Positions 8,961 to 18,442 of a DNA stretch of 64,000 bases are shown here, piece after piece (the stretch's first letter is position 1; each line of letters starts with the position of its first letter). The notes under the pieces were generated by a model. That model was not told the origin of the DNA and made no database searches. It saw only the letters and a program-made list of their open reading frames with translations. The position numbers were made by a program, and so were the translations under genes. This DNA is from Ruficoccus sp. ZRK36 (GTDB lineage Bacteria; Verrucomicrobiota; Verrucomicrobiia; Opitutales; Cerasicoccaceae). The stretch is taken from the NCBI RefSeq assembly GCF_019603315.1, contig NZ_CP080649.1:1751501-1815500 (forward strand), written 5' to 3'.

Positions 8961-10499
8961 ATGAGCAAAAAAAGTCCAGTCGTTCTGGTTATTGATGACG
9001 ATACCGAGATCCGCTACTCGCTGGAGCGCATCCTCTCGGCCCGCCAGTACCAGGTCGTTACCGCCGACAGCGGGGAAGAGGGCCTGAAGGTCGCCAAGGA
9101 GGTGAACCCGGTGGTCATCCTGCTGGATAACCGCATGGGCGGGATGAGCGGGATCGAGACCCTCCAGCACCTGCGCCACACCAGCCCGCAGGCCATGGTC
9201 ATCCTGATGACCGCCTTTGGGACAGCGCAGACCGCGATCGAGGCGATGAAGTTCGGGGCCTTCGACTACATCATCAAACCCTTTGACGTGAAAAAGATCC
9301 TCGGCCTCGTCGAGAAGGCCGTTTCGGCCTACGAGGATTCGCACCAGGAAAAGGAAGGCGTAGCCCCCGTCCTGAACTCCGAGGACTACAAGGAGGGCAT
9401 CGTTGGCTCCTCCGAGCCGATGCAGGAGGTGCTGAAGATCATCGGCCAGGTCGCCGCCAGTGATGCTACTGTCATGATCACTGGTGAGAGCGGGACCGGT
9501 AAGGAACTGGTCGCCCGCTGCATCTACCAGCACAGCCACCGCAACGGTAAGGCCTTTATCGCCGTCAACTGTGCGGCCATCCCCGAGAATCTGATCGAGA
9601 GCGAGCTGTTCGGGCACGAGAAGGGCTCCTTCACCGGGGCCACCGGCCAGCGCAAGGGCAAGTTCGAGCTTTGCGACGGGGGAACGATCTTTCTGGATGA
9701 AATCGGGGACATGTCGCCCCCGACACAGACCAAGATCCTCCGCGCCCTTCAGGAGGGTGAGATCCAGCGCGTCGGCGGGACCGATACGATCAAGGTCGAT
9801 GTGCGCCTGATTGCCGCCACCAACAAGGATCTGGAGCACATGGTTTCCGAGAACACTTTCCGTGAAGACCTCTACTACCGGTTGAATGTCTTCCGCATCC
9901 GCCTGCCCAGCCTGCGCGAGCGGCTGGAGGACATCCCGATGCTGGTCGAGTACATGCTCCAGAAGCTGGTCAAAGACCGCAAGGCGCGCGTCAGCCGTGT
10001 TTCCACGGATGCGCTGGCCATTCTCCAGGCCCACAACTGGCCCGGTAATGTCCGCGAGCTGGAGAACGTGATGTTCCGCAGCGCGGTCATCGCACAGGGC
10101 GACACGATCCTGCGTAAGGACCTGCCGACGGAGATCGTATCCGCCGTCGGGGATAAGGTGAAGCTTGCCGCGGTGCCATCCGAGGATGCTCCCGCTGAAG
10201 AGATCGAGGTCCGTGAGCCGGATCAGCCAGAGGCAATGGGAGCGCCCGCCGCCGTGCAGGAGCCGACCACGATCATTGCCGATACGCCTCCTCCGCCCAG
10301 CCCGGACGAAGCCTTTGATCTGGCCTTTGCGACCGCGCTGGAGCGCAACGACACAAATGTGCTCGTCGAGGTCGAAAAGGAAGTCATCCGCCGCGCCCTG
10401 TCGCATACGGGTGGTAACCAGGCCAAGGCCGCCAGCATCCTCGGCATCACCCGTGCGACTCTAAAGAAGCGCATGGACCAGTACGACATCACGGTCTGA
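8961..10499 (+). CDS. sigma-54-dependent NtrC-family response regulator
   Basis: This 512-residue protein has a receiver domain (acidic pocket at D11-D13, phospho-acceptor D56, K106), a sigma-54 AAA+ domain (Walker A GESGTGKE at 175-182, sigma-54 contact loop GSFTGA at 222-227, a variant of GAFTGA) and a C-terminal Fis-type helix-turn-helix ([20 protein letters not shown]). A linker of about 70 residues rich in Pro/Glu/Ala separates the last two. No partner histidine kinase is encoded nearby. The ATG at 8961 precedes the standard receiver start [14 protein letters not shown]; the longer frame from 8910 is unlikely. The targets are unknown. Confidence 0.93.
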   Translation: MSKKSPVVLVIDDDTEIRYSLERILSARQYQVVTADSGEEGLKVAKEVNPVVILLDNRMGGMSGIETLQHLRHTSPQAMVILMTAFGTAQTAIEAMKFGAFDYIIKPFDVKKILGLVEKAVSAYEDSHQEKEGVAPVLNSEDYKEGIVGSSEPMQEVLKIIGQVAASDATVMITGESGTGKELVARCIYQHSHRNGKAFIAVNCAAIPENLIESELFGHEKGSFTGATGQRKGKFELCDGGTIFLDEIGDMSPPTQTKILRALQEGEIQRVGGTDTIKVDVRLIAATNKDLEHMVSENTFREDLYYRLNVFRIRLPSLRERLEDIPMLVEYMLQKLVKDRKARVSRVSTDALAILQAHNWPGNVRELENVMFRSAVIAQGDTILRKDLPTEIVSAVGDKVKLAAVPSEDAPAEEIEVREPDQPEAMGAPAAVQEPTTIIADTPPPPSPDEAFDLAFATALERNDTNVLVEVEKEVIRRALSHTGGNQAKAASILGITRATLKKRMDQYDITV

Positions 10500-10559
10500 G
10501 CCAGGGAGAGCCCTGCTGACCACCCATATCTTTCATTTAACTTTTCACTTTCATTACCC

Positions 10560-11706
10560 ATGACTATCGAACCCGAATTGCGCACCCTGATCGACGAAAT
10601 CACCAAGAGAGCCGGATACCTTTGGAGGTATCTTTGACGTCGAGGGTAAGCAGCAACGCATAGGCGAGCTGGAGCAGGAGATGGGTGCGCCCAGCTTCTG
10701 GGACAGCCAGGAAGCGGCCCAGAAGGTCATCGGTGAGTCCAACCTGCTCAAGAGCGCCATCAGCGGCATCGTCGGCTACAAGGCCAAGGTCGATGACATG
10801 AAGGCTCTCGCCGAGCTGGTCGAGGAGGCCGATGACGAAGAGGGCGAGGAGTTTGTAGGCGAACTGGCTGCGAGCGTCGAAGCTCTGCGCAAGGAGCTCG
10901 ACGAGATCGAGATCCAGTCCTTCCTCTCCGGCCCGATGGACCGCAACAACGCCATCCTCAGCATCCATGCCGGGGCGGGCGGGACCGAGTCCTGCGACTG
11001 GGCGGACATGCTCCTGCGCCAGTATACTCGCTGGGCCGAGCGCCGGGGCTTCACCGTCGAGGTGCTCGACATCGGTGCCGGTGAAGAAGCCGGGATCAAT
11101 AGCGCTTCGTTGCGCATTGTCGGCCCCTATGCCTACGGCTACTGCAAGGCCGAGCGCGGCGTGCACCGCCTTGTGCGTATCAGTCCCTTTGATGCGAATA
11201 AGCGCCGCCACACCTCTTTCTGCTCGGTGGACGTGATCGCCGAAGTCGCCGACGATATCGACATTGAGATCAACGATGATGACCTGCGCATCGACACCTA
11301 CCGCTCCAGCGGCAAGGGCGGTCAGCACGTCAACAAGACCGACTCGGCGGTGCGCATCACGCACTTGCCGACGAATATCGTCGTGCAGTGCCAGAACGAG
11401 CGCTCCCAGATCAAGAACAAAGCCAGCGCGATGAAGCAGCTCAAGAGCCGCCTCTACGAGTTTGAGGAGGACAAGAAGCGCTCCGAGATGGAAAAGTTTT
11501 ACGGCGAGAAGGGCGAAATCGGCTGGGGCAACCAGATCCGCAGCTATGTCTTCCAGCCGTACCAGATGGTGAAGGACCTGCGTACTGGCGTCGAAACCGG
11601 TAACATCCAGGCCGTGCAGGACGGCGATCTTGACGCCTTCATCCACGCCTGGCTCCGCGCCGGCTGCCCGACCTCCCGCAATAAAGACATCAAGATGGAC
11701 GATTAA
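10560..11706 (+). CDS. prfB: peptide chain release factor 2, with programmed +1 frameshift
   Basis: RF2 ends translation at UGA and UAA codons. The gene starts at ATG 10560, reads 25 codons and meets an in-frame TGA at 10635-10637. The site is GGAGG, then TAT CTT TGA C: an internal Shine-Dalgarno-like sequence just before the slippery CTT-TGA, as in classic autoregulated prfB genes. Shifting +1 continues as [22 protein letters not shown] to 11706, for about 381 residues in total. The body carries the SPF stop-codon recognition tripeptide ([15 protein letters not shown]) and the GGQ peptidyl-hydrolysis motif ([18 protein letters not shown]). Low RF2 should favour the shift and so raise RF2. 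Confidence 0.96.
10624..10638 (+). promoter_or_regulatory. RF2 recoding site
   Basis: GGAGG followed by TATCTTTGAC sits at the end of the zero-frame prfB segment. The SD-like GGAGG is placed three bases before the CTT codon, and UGA C is the poor-termination context of the known RF2 shift site. Without the shift the product would be only 25 residues. Confidence 0.95.
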
Positions 11707-11730
11707 CCGAAAGGCCGTTGTTCTATCCTT

Positions 11731-12468
11731 ATGCTCGGAAGCTACGATCTCGCCGTCGCCATCTATGGTGAGCAGCTGCACGCAGTCAACCGCAAGGGTA
11801 AGCGCGCCTCCGCGCCTTTGCCTGCTGGCTTCCCACTGGCTGGAGATCCGGTGGCACAGGATAAGGCGTTTCGCGAGATATTTAGGCGCGTCAGTAAACC
11901 GCTTCTTCCGCGTTTGTTCCTGATTCCGCCGAGAGTCGTGCTGGCGGCGAATATGGTCTCCGAGTTGCAGCGGCGGTTTTATAAGGAGTTAATGATTCAC
12001 GCCGGATGTCGCGAAATTCTGCTGCTGGAGGGCGGGATGGCCGTTGCTCTAGGCTCGTCGGACCAGGACGTCTTCAAAGGCGTGAAGCGGACCTACCTGT
12101 TGTGCGAGCCGGGGTGTCTGGAGTTGTACGCGATTGACGGTCCGAGCTGCGCACTTGCGGTCCGCGTGCAGGCCGAATCGTTTTTTCTTTCGCGACCGTT
12201 TCCGACACTTGTCCAAGAATGCGGAAATACGGGCTTTACTCACGAAGGCTTCCAGCGCCTTCGCGGTGAGCTGGATGCCCTGCGGGTTGAGAAATATCTG
12301 GAGGAAGGACTATTTGTGTGGTCAGCGCATGAGGTCGACAAGGAGACACTGGACTGGATTAGTCAGCTCAATGTGAGCACGCAGGTACTGAGCCCGGAGT
12401 GTATGCTTGATGGTGCGCAAGCGATTTTACCCGACCTGAAGGTCACGCTGGCGGTGAAACCTTCCTGA
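11731..12468 (+). CDS. degenerate MreB/actin-like protein
   Basis: This protein has 245 residues. The middle, RLFLIPPRVVLAANMVSELQ ... HAGCREILLLEGGMAVALGSSDQD, follows the MreB pattern '[42 protein letters not shown]' segment by segment. The N-terminus (YDLAVAIYGEQLHAVNRKG, then DPVAQDKAFREIFRRV) also fits the MreB opening. The nucleotide-phosphate motifs, however, are lost: no DLGT at the start, and no DIGGGTT after the interface. It is about 100 residues shorter than MreB. I infer an actin-fold relic or a non-polymerising partner. It follows prfB by 24 bases and may be co-transcribed. The similarity is judged by eye. Confidence 0.6.
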   Translation: MLGSYDLAVAIYGEQLHAVNRKGKRASAPLPAGFPLAGDPVAQDKAFREIFRRVSKPLLPRLFLIPPRVVLAANMVSELQRRFYKELMIHAGCREILLLEGGMAVALGSSDQDVFKGVKRTYLLCEPGCLELYAIDGPSCALAVRVQAESFFLSRPFPTLVQECGNTGFTHEGFQRLRGELDALRVEKYLEEGLFVWSAHEVDKETLDWISQLNVSTQVLSPECMLDGAQAILPDLKVTLAVKPS

Positions 12469-12574
12469 GGGGGCTCATTGCTTCCTTCATAAAAACACGC
12501 CGCTGACTTGCTGTGGGGCGGAAAAGGTTTTCCCTTTTCAGGTTTACTGATTATGGATGGAGCCCACCTTTGCC

Positions 12575-13993
12575 ATGCCTACGCTTGATTACCAGACCAT
12601 CAAGGCCTCGCTTGAGGCTCAACCGCTTTTCGAAGACAAGACCTGGCGCCTCTCGCCCGAGGCTTGGCCGTTGACGCCCGCTCAGCTTAAAGAGATCGAG
12701 CAGATCGGGCAGGCGTGCCGCGATTTTTACCTCGCCCTCGACATCCTCTACCGGCGCTCCTGGGAGGGGAAGAACCTCCTGCGCAACAAGGAACTCGTCG
12801 CCCCCTGGGTGGCTGACTACCTCGACCGCGGCAAGCCGATGCGTGTGATCGAGCATGCCCGCCACCCGCAGTTCAAGGGCTTTATGCCGCAGATTCTGCG
12901 GCCGGATCTGCTCCTGACGGAGGATGGCTTTGCGCTGACCGAGATGGACTCCGTCCCCGGTGGCATCGGGCTGACCGACTTTTTAAACGGCCTCTACGCC
13001 GGTGGCGAGGACGACGCTGTTATCGGCGGTGCTGACGGCATGCGTCAGAGCTTTTATCGTGCGCTGGCTGCGACCGCGCCGGATAAATCCGACCCGCTCA
13101 TTGCCGTGGTGGTCAGCGACGAAGCCGTCACCTACCGGCCCGAGTTTGAGTACCTCGCCGCGCGTCTGCGCGAGGAGGGTAAGCGTGTGTACGTCTACCA
13201 TCCGACGGACATTATGCCGCTGGGCAGGACGCTCTGCGTCAACGTGGACGGTAATCCTGAGCCGATCGACATCATTTACCGCTTCTTCGAGCTGTTCGAT
13301 CTGGGCAATGTTTCCACTGCGCAGTTTATTTTGGAAGCAGCCGAGAGCGGGGATGTCGTGGTGACGCCCCCGATGAAGGCCTTTCAGGAGGAGAAGCTGA
13401 ACCTCGCCCTGCTGCACCATCATGTGCTGGACGACTTCTGGCGCGAGAATCTGCCCAAGCGCTCCTACAAGACGCTGAAGAAAATCGTGCCGCACTCGTG
13501 GATCATGGACCCGGTGGAGCTGCCGCCGAACGCCGTGCTCGACGCTCCGCATGCGCAGGGTAAGCCCATTCGCCGTTGGGAAGAGCTTGGCGAAGCCACG
13601 CAAAAGGAGCGAAACCTGATTATCAAGGCCAGTGGTTTTCACGAGCTGGCCTGGGGGGCGCGCAGTGTCGTGCTCGGCTCGGATGTCTCCAAGGGCGACT
13701 GGCAGGAAGGCATCGCCAATGCGGTCGAGATGGCCGACTCCACGCTTCACGTGCTACAGGATTACCACAAGCCCAAGCGCACGCCACACCCGGTGTATAA
13801 CGAGGAGGGTAAGGCCTCTGCGATGGAGGGACGCCTGCGTTTGTGTCCGTTTTATATGATTGAGGGCGATGCCGTGTCTTTGAACGGGATACTCGCCACT
13901 TTTTGCCCGGCCGATAAGAAGATCATCCACGGGATGAGAGATGCCGCAATGTTGCCCTGTCGAGCCCTTCCTGCGGCTGATCGGGCAGGGTGA
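12575..13993 (+). CDS. conserved protein of unknown function
   Basis: This is a 472-residue cytoplasmic-looking protein without signal peptide. Striking conserved-looking patches are RVIEHARHPQFKGFMPQILRP, then LLLTEDGFALTEMDSVPGGIGLTDFL, VVVTPPMKAFQEEKL, NLIIKASGFHELAWGARSV and RLCPFYMI. The sequence 'ExDSVPGGIG' after a hydrophobic strand and the late IKASG patch recall ATP-grasp ligases, but I cannot assign the fold. ATGs at 12553 and 12557 precede the preferred start at 12575 (MPTLDYQTIK). A clear terminator follows at 14021. The gene stands alone between a 100-bp gap and that terminator. Confidence 0.75.
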   Translation: MPTLDYQTIKASLEAQPLFEDKTWRLSPEAWPLTPAQLKEIEQIGQACRDFYLALDILYRRSWEGKNLLRNKELVAPWVADYLDRGKPMRVIEHARHPQFKGFMPQILRPDLLLTEDGFALTEMDSVPGGIGLTDFLNGLYAGGEDDAVIGGADGMRQSFYRALAATAPDKSDPLIAVVVSDEAVTYRPEFEYLAARLREEGKRVYVYHPTDIMPLGRTLCVNVDGNPEPIDIIYRFFELFDLGNVSTAQFILEAAESGDVVVTPPMKAFQEEKLNLALLHHHVLDDFWRENLPKRSYKTLKKIVPHSWIMDPVELPPNAVLDAPHAQGKPIRRWEELGEATQKERNLIIKASGFHELAWGARSVVLGSDVSKGDWQEGIANAVEMADSTLHVLQDYHKPKRTPHPVYNEEGKASAMEGRLRLCPFYMIEGDAVSLNGILATFCPADKKIIHGMRDAAMLPCRALPAADRAG

Positions 13994-14020
13994 TTGCAAC
14001 GAAATTGTAACAGAGCAGTA

Positions 14021-14055
14021 AAGGCGCTTGGGCATTGGGCTTAAGCGCCTTTTTT
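14021..14055 (+). terminator. rho-independent terminator
   Basis: AAGGCGCTT pairs with AAGCGCCTT across a 13-base loop, followed by six T. It separates the gene ending at 13993 from the TonB cluster. Confidence 0.85.
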
Positions 14056-14169
14056 GCGTCCGCAATTGTTACAAAATTAGCCCTTCGTCACCCAACTTTA
14101 ACATTAGAAACCTAGTCAGGGCGGGCTTTTTTTGCTCAGTAGGCTGCTTTCCAAAACCTTTTTGCGTCT

Positions 14170-14937
14170 ATGAAGCTGAAGCCTATTTTTATGATCACGC
14201 TCTGCCTGGCAGCGACTCCGTTGCTCGGGCAGGATGCTTCGCCGGTTAAGCAGGCGAAGAGCAAGCTCGATAAGTGGGTCGAGACCCAGCAACTCATCTC
14301 GGAAGAGAAAAGCGACTGGACGGCAGAGCAAGTGTCGCTGGCCGATACCAAAGAACTTTTGCAGAAACAGCTCGAAGCCCTTGATGAGAAAATCAAGGAG
14401 ATGGAGGATACGGCGACTGAGGCCGATAACGAGCGCAACGATCTGCTGCTCCAGCGTGCTGGATACATGCGTGCGAATAAGAGCCTCGCGGAAACGATCA
14501 GTGGCCTGGAAAAGCGCCTGAAGGATCAGACCGCCTATTATCCGCAGCCACTGCTGGATATGGTTGATCCGCTGCTGGTGCGTATCCCCGAGAACCCGGA
14601 AGAGACGGATGCCTCTCTCGGCCAGCGCGTGCAGAACATCGTCGGGATTCTTTCCCAGGCGCAGAAGTTTAACAACATGATCACCTTCATCGGTGAGACA
14701 CAGGATGTCGAAGGCAGTGACAAGCAGGTGCAGGTCTGGACGTTCTACTGGGGATTGGGCGCAGCTTTCTATGTTGATGAGCTCGGCCACGTCGCCGGTT
14801 ACGGGATGCCCACTCCCGAGGGATGGGTCTTCACACAGGACGATAGCATCGCTGCTCGGGTGAGTAAGATGCGCGCCTACTACGAAAACACCGATCAGGA
14901 CATCAAGTTCGTTCCGGTTCCGGTAACGATCCAATAA
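14170..14937 (+). CDS. DUF3450 family periplasmic coiled-coil protein
   Basis: This 255-residue protein has a signal peptide (MKLKPIFMITLCLAATPLLGQ). Residues of about 25-125 form a long charged coiled coil (KSKLDKWVETQQLISEEK..., LQKQLEALDEKIKEMEDTA). A C-terminal domain with VWTFYWGLGAAFYVDELGHVAGYG is the hallmark of DUF3450. In Vibrio TonB2 clusters, a DUF3450 gene precedes the TtpC-type ExbB exactly as here. It is the first gene of a tightly spaced cluster running to at least 21442. Its role in TonB-dependent energy transfer is unproven; a periplasmic scaffold is inferred. Confidence 0.88.
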   Translation: MKLKPIFMITLCLAATPLLGQDASPVKQAKSKLDKWVETQQLISEEKSDWTAEQVSLADTKELLQKQLEALDEKIKEMEDTATEADNERNDLLLQRAGYMRANKSLAETISGLEKRLKDQTAYYPQPLLDMVDPLLVRIPENPEETDASLGQRVQNIVGILSQAQKFNNMITFIGETQDVEGSDKQVQVWTFYWGLGAAFYVDELGHVAGYGMPTPEGWVFTQDDSIAARVSKMRAYYENTDQDIKFVPVPVTIQ

Positions 14938-14958
14938 CTTTCAAGTTCTCAGCAAACC

Positions 14959-16350
14959 ATGAAATCTCTTTTTAAGACCTTCGCGGGGGCGCTACTCGCC
15001 TGTTGTGCCTGTCAGTTCGCCTCCGGCCAGGATATGAATCAAGTCCAGCAGAAAGTGGACGCCGACCTTAGCCGGTCACTCGCTGAGCTGTCCGAACTGC
15101 GCAGCCAAATTGCCGAAGAGAAGATTCCTCTCTCTAAGGAAATCAGCAGCCTGGAAGACCAGGTACTGAGCCGCCAGCGTGAGTACGATCGCTTGCTGAG
15201 AGCTCGCGACAGTCGCAACCTCGACCTTGATCAGCTCAAGAAGCAGGTGGACTCGATGGCCAAGTCCAACGAATACATCACCGGGCTGCTCAACGAATAC
15301 GTGCGTAACCTGGAAGCGCAGATCCCGATCAGCGAGTTTACCCGCTATGAAGACACGCTGAACAAAGCTAAATTTGCTCCCGGTAACACGAACCTCGATC
15401 AGGAGGAGAAGCTGGCCGCTCAGGTGCAGGCTCTCGATGTCGCCCTGGCGCGGATGGACGAGCTGATCGGCGGTTACACGTTCGAGGGGCAGGCACTTTC
15501 GCCCGACGGTATTCTTGAGGACGGTAAATTCCTCGTTCTGGGGCCGACGGTTTTCTTTGCCAGCAATGACGGACTGGTCGTGGGTCAGGCCGAAACTCAG
15601 GTCAATACTGCTGACCCCATCGTGGTTCAGTTGCCCGCTCAGTTTAATGCGGGGCTCTCTGAGTTGATCACCCAGGGTACCGGTACCCTGCCGGCTGACA
15701 CCACACTGGGCAAGGCCATCAAGGTCGAGCGCTCGAGCGACACCTTTGCCGAGCACATCGAAAAGGGCAGCTATGTGGGCTATGTCATCATCGGACTGGG
15801 CGTGGTAGCCTTGCTGTTGGGCTCGTTCAAGGTGATCGAGATTTCGAGCTTCAAGACCGCGTCTGTAAAGGATGTGCAGGACACGCTCGATCTCTTGGCT
15901 GAGGGTAAAACCGAGGAAGCCGAGGCGCGCGCCAATCAGGTCAAGGGAGTTGCCGGTGAAATGCTTGCCCGTGGAGCGGAGCACTCCAAGGAAAAGCGCG
16001 GTGTGATTGAGGAGCTGATGTATGAGCGCATCCTCAAATGCCGTCCGAACCTCGAACGTTTTCTTCCCTTCATCGCCCTGATTGCGGCAGCCGCTCCTCT
16101 TCTGGGGCTGCTGGGTACGGTTATCGGGATGATCCGCACCTTTAACCTCATCACGATCTTCGGTACCGGGGATGCACAGTCGCTCTCCAAGGGTATTTCT
16201 GAAGCGCTGGTGACGACGGAGCTCGGCCTCATCGTTGCCATCCCTGCACTGCTGCTGCATGGCGGTTTATCCCGCTTTGCCAAACGCAAGCTGGCTCAAC
16301 TGGAGCAGGCCGCCGTGGCCTTCCTCAACGGGCTTAGCCTGATCAAGTAG
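14959..16350 (+). CDS. MotA/TolQ/ExbB proton channel protein with long periplasmic domain (TtpC-like)
   Basis: This 463-residue protein is twice the size of plain ExbB. A signal peptide (to about residue 24, ...CQFASGQ) is followed by a coiled-coil periplasmic region of about 240 residues, then a transmembrane segment GYVIIGLGVVALLLGSF (about 273-290), a cytoplasmic stretch and the ExbB core with two helices, FIALIAAAAPLLGLLGTVIGMIRTF and ALVTTELGLIVAIPALLLHG. The APLLGLLGTV motif is the proton-channel signature. The layout equals TtpC of Vibrio TonB2 systems. It is followed after 10 bases by a second ExbB. Confidence 0.92.
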   Translation: MKSLFKTFAGALLACCACQFASGQDMNQVQQKVDADLSRSLAELSELRSQIAEEKIPLSKEISSLEDQVLSRQREYDRLLRARDSRNLDLDQLKKQVDSMAKSNEYITGLLNEYVRNLEAQIPISEFTRYEDTLNKAKFAPGNTNLDQEEKLAAQVQALDVALARMDELIGGYTFEGQALSPDGILEDGKFLVLGPTVFFASNDGLVVGQAETQVNTADPIVVQLPAQFNAGLSELITQGTGTLPADTTLGKAIKVERSSDTFAEHIEKGSYVGYVIIGLGVVALLLGSFKVIEISSFKTASVKDVQDTLDLLAEGKTEEAEARANQVKGVAGEMLARGAEHSKEKRGVIEELMYERILKCRPNLERFLPFIALIAAAAPLLGLLGTVIGMIRTFNLITIFGTGDAQSLSKGISEALVTTELGLIVAIPALLLHGGLSRFAKRKLAQLEQAAVAFLNGLSLIK

Positions 16351-16360
16351 GTACGCATCC

Positions 16361-16945
16361 ATGTGGGAAAAAATCATAGATATCTGGGACGGCGGAGGCT
16401 GGGTCATGATACCGCTGGCTCTGCTGGCGTTCATGACGTATGCGACCGCCTTTCAGGTGCTGCTTTATTTATTTACGACCAACTTGGGCAAAGTAAATGA
16501 AGAGGTCTGGAAGAAGTGGATCGATAATCCTGAAGAAGGCGAAGGCCGTGTCGGTGAGATTATCAAGTATGCCATGTTAGGGGAGGGGATGCAGAAGAAC
16601 ATCCGCCGTCGTTTCGATGAGGTTCGCCTGAGTGTGACCGGTATGATCGACCGCCGGGTGATCTTTATTTCTTCTCTCGTGGCGACTGCTCCACTGATGG
16701 GGCTACTGGGTACGGTTATCGGGATGCTCCTGACGTTCTACGGGATTTCTCAGTCCGGCGGAGCCGAGACGGCCGAGGTTGTGGCCGATGGTATTCGCAA
16801 GGCCCTGATCACGACACAGACCGGTCTCACGATCGCCCTGCCTGGCGTATTTATCGTTATGGTTATTCAACGCAAGAAGCACGCCCTGGAGGCCTGCCTC
16901 TCCCGCCTGGAGTCCATGGTCCTGACCGTGTCCAAAGCTACCTAG
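16361..16945 (+). CDS. exbB: ExbB-type proton channel protein
   Basis: This protein has 194 residues and three hydrophobic segments: near residues 13-38, ISSLVATAPLMGLLGTVIGMLLTFYG, and ALITTQTGLTIALPGVFIVMVI. It is a normal-length ExbB/TolQ that should form the pentameric stator around ExbD and use the proton motive force to energise TonB. The nucleotide stretch GGGCT(G/A)CTGGGTACGGTTATCGGGATG is nearly identical to that in the preceding gene, consistent with shared ancestry. An ExbD gene follows after 18 bases. Confidence 0.92.
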   Translation: MWEKIIDIWDGGGWVMIPLALLAFMTYATAFQVLLYLFTTNLGKVNEEVWKKWIDNPEEGEGRVGEIIKYAMLGEGMQKNIRRRFDEVRLSVTGMIDRRVIFISSLVATAPLMGLLGTVIGMLLTFYGISQSGGAETAEVVADGIRKALITTQTGLTIALPGVFIVMVIQRKKHALEACLSRLESMVLTVSKAT

Positions 16946-16963
16946 CTCCTACTTTTTAGTTGT

Positions 16964-17362
16964 ATGCCACGCCACAGAGTTATCGAGGAAGAAGCCGCGC
17001 CGGAGATCAACTTATCTCCGATGATCGACTGTATCTTTATCCTGCTGATCTTCTTTATCGTTACGACGGTCTTCGTCGAGGAAGTCGGTCTGGATGTGAA
17101 CAAGCCGCAGGCGGCCTCTTCTGTTTCCATTGAAGAAAATGACACCATCGAATTTCTGGTCACCGCCGATGGAGAGGTCCTCTACGAGGGCGAGGATATC
17201 GGAGTGAATGGTGTAGCCCCGAAGATCAAGCAGTTGATGGTCGGTGAAGATATTCCCGTCAGCATCAAGTGCGAGAAGAAGGGGCAGTTCGGAATGATGG
17301 CCAAGGTATATGCCGAGGCCGTGAATGCCGGAGCCGAGAACGTACACTACGTACCCAAATGA
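16964..17362 (+). CDS. exbD: ExbD/TolR family protein, first copy
   Basis: This 132-residue protein has a short cytoplasmic N-terminus and one transmembrane helix starting INLSPMIDCIFILLIFFIV, with the proton-carrying Asp in PMIDC; the rest is a periplasmic domain ending HYVPK. It is immediately followed by a paralogue at 17372. Their first 50 residues are almost the same while the periplasmic domains differ clearly (for example SIEENDTIEFLVTADGEVLY here against KLDKNSIQIAITADDRVIY). Confidence 0.93.
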   Translation: MPRHRVIEEEAAPEINLSPMIDCIFILLIFFIVTTVFVEEVGLDVNKPQAASSVSIEENDTIEFLVTADGEVLYEGEDIGVNGVAPKIKQLMVGEDIPVSIKCEKKGQFGMMAKVYAEAVNAGAENVHYVPK

Positions 17363-17371
17363 TTTTCAGCC

Positions 17372-17776
17372 ATGCCACGCGCTAGCATAACCGACGAGCA
17401 GGATACCGTAGCGGAGATTAATTTGTCTCCGATGATCGACTGTATCTTCATTCTGCTGATCTTTTTCATTGTTACAACGGTCTTCGTGGATGAAGCGGGG
17501 GTCGATGTGAACAAGCCCAATGTCGCGACATACCGGAAACTGGACAAAAACAGTATCCAGATAGCGATTACCGCTGACGACCGTGTGATCTATGGGGGTA
17601 AGGAAATCGGTGTTGGGGGCGTGGCTCCCCGCATCAAGCAAGCTCTCATCAAGGGCACGGTTCCGGTTAATGTCCAGTGTGATGAACGCGCCAGTGTGGA
17701 GACCTTCGACCGGGTCGTTACAGAGGCTAAGCTGGCTGGAGCCGCCGAGGTGAACTTCTCAGCACTCAAACGATAG
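17372..17776 (+). CDS. exbD: ExbD/TolR family protein, second copy
   Basis: This is a 134-residue paralogue of the preceding ExbD, with the same helix (INLSPMIDCIFILLIFFIV) and functional Asp, but a divergent periplasmic half containing GVGGVAPRIKQALIKG. It starts ten bases after its twin's stop and ends ten bases before tonB, so both should be made together. ExbD works as a dimer inside the ExbB pore; two co-expressed forms would allow a heterodimer. That is inference. Confidence 0.93.
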   Translation: MPRASITDEQDTVAEINLSPMIDCIFILLIFFIVTTVFVDEAGVDVNKPNVATYRKLDKNSIQIAITADDRVIYGGKEIGVGGVAPRIKQALIKGTVPVNVQCDERASVETFDRVVTEAKLAGAAEVNFSALKR

Positions 17777-17785
17777 GGCCTACGC

Positions 17786-18442
17786 ATGACGCAGATTTAT
17801 CATCCGTCGAAGACAAAGCCACGGCACGTTGTGCTCGGTCTACTTATCGGCGCTGTTTTTACCTTCATCGTTTTCCTGTTGGTGCCGCTTACGCAGTTCA
17901 TCGCTGAGGTTAAGCTGGAAGACGACGATATTGAGCAGATGGACATTGCCTTTACTCCGCCCGATGTCCTCGAAGTGGAGGAAGAACCACCGCCACCGAA
18001 GGAGGAGGAAGAGCCGCCTGAAATGGAGGAGACTCCAGACCTTTCTCTTGAGCAGCTGGAGCTGTCCTTGAACCCCGGCATGGGGGGGGACTTAGCGGGG
18101 GATTTCGCCTTACCCGGTATGGGTATCGGCAAAGCGGATTTGGACATCTCGTCTATCTTTGACCTGGACGATCTGGACAAGCAGCCGCGCGCCTTGAACC
18201 AGCCGCCACCACGATACCCGCGCGCCTTCATGCGTAAGAAGATCAGCGGTTTCGTTAAGCTGATGTTCGTCGTCGATGAAAATGGAAAAGTGCGAGACAT
18301 CGAAGTGCTCGAGTCCACGCACAAAGACTTTGCTGATGCGGCCGTCGAGGCTGTTAAACGCTGGAAATTTGAACCCGGAACCAAGAACGGGGAGAAGGTA
18401 CGCACCCGCGTACGCATCCCGATCCCATTTAATATAAAATGA
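17786..18442 (+). CDS. tonB: TonB energy transducer
   Basis: This 218-residue protein has an N-terminal membrane anchor (HVVLGLLIGAVFTFIVFLLVP), an acidic proline-rich linker with EEEPPPPKEEEEPPE (Pro-Glu instead of the common Pro-Lys repeats), and a C-terminal TonB fold: PPPRYPRAFMRKKISGFV, VDENGKVRDIEVLES, AAVEAVKRWKFEPGTKNG. It passes ExbB/ExbD energy to outer-membrane receptors, probably including the one at 21494. Its stop overlaps the start of the next TPR gene by four bases. Confidence 0.94.
   Translation: MTQIYHPSKTKPRHVVLGLLIGAVFTFIVFLLVPLTQFIAEVKLEDDDIEQMDIAFTPPDVLEVEEEPPPPKEEEEPPEMEETPDLSLEQLELSLNPGMGGDLAGDFALPGMGIGKADLDISSIFDLDDLDKQPRALNQPPPRYPRAFMRKKISGFVKLMFVVDENGKVRDIEVLESTHKDFADAAVEAVKRWKFEPGTKNGEKVRTRVRIPIPFNIK

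Noticed and set aside
8898-10406. Upstream extension of the site-2 protease frame (to 837 residues)
   Set aside because: This part is exactly antisense to the NtrC-type gene, whose protein has all family motifs; the protease has a natural ATG at 8897.
14066-14091. Pho box before the DUF3450 gene (TTGTTAC and TCGTCAC)
   Set aside because: The spacing is 19 instead of 11 or 22, so no regular direct-repeat array forms.
15076-16260. Minus-strand frame of 394 codons
   Set aside because: It is antisense to the TtpC-like ExbB gene, with no recognisable motif.
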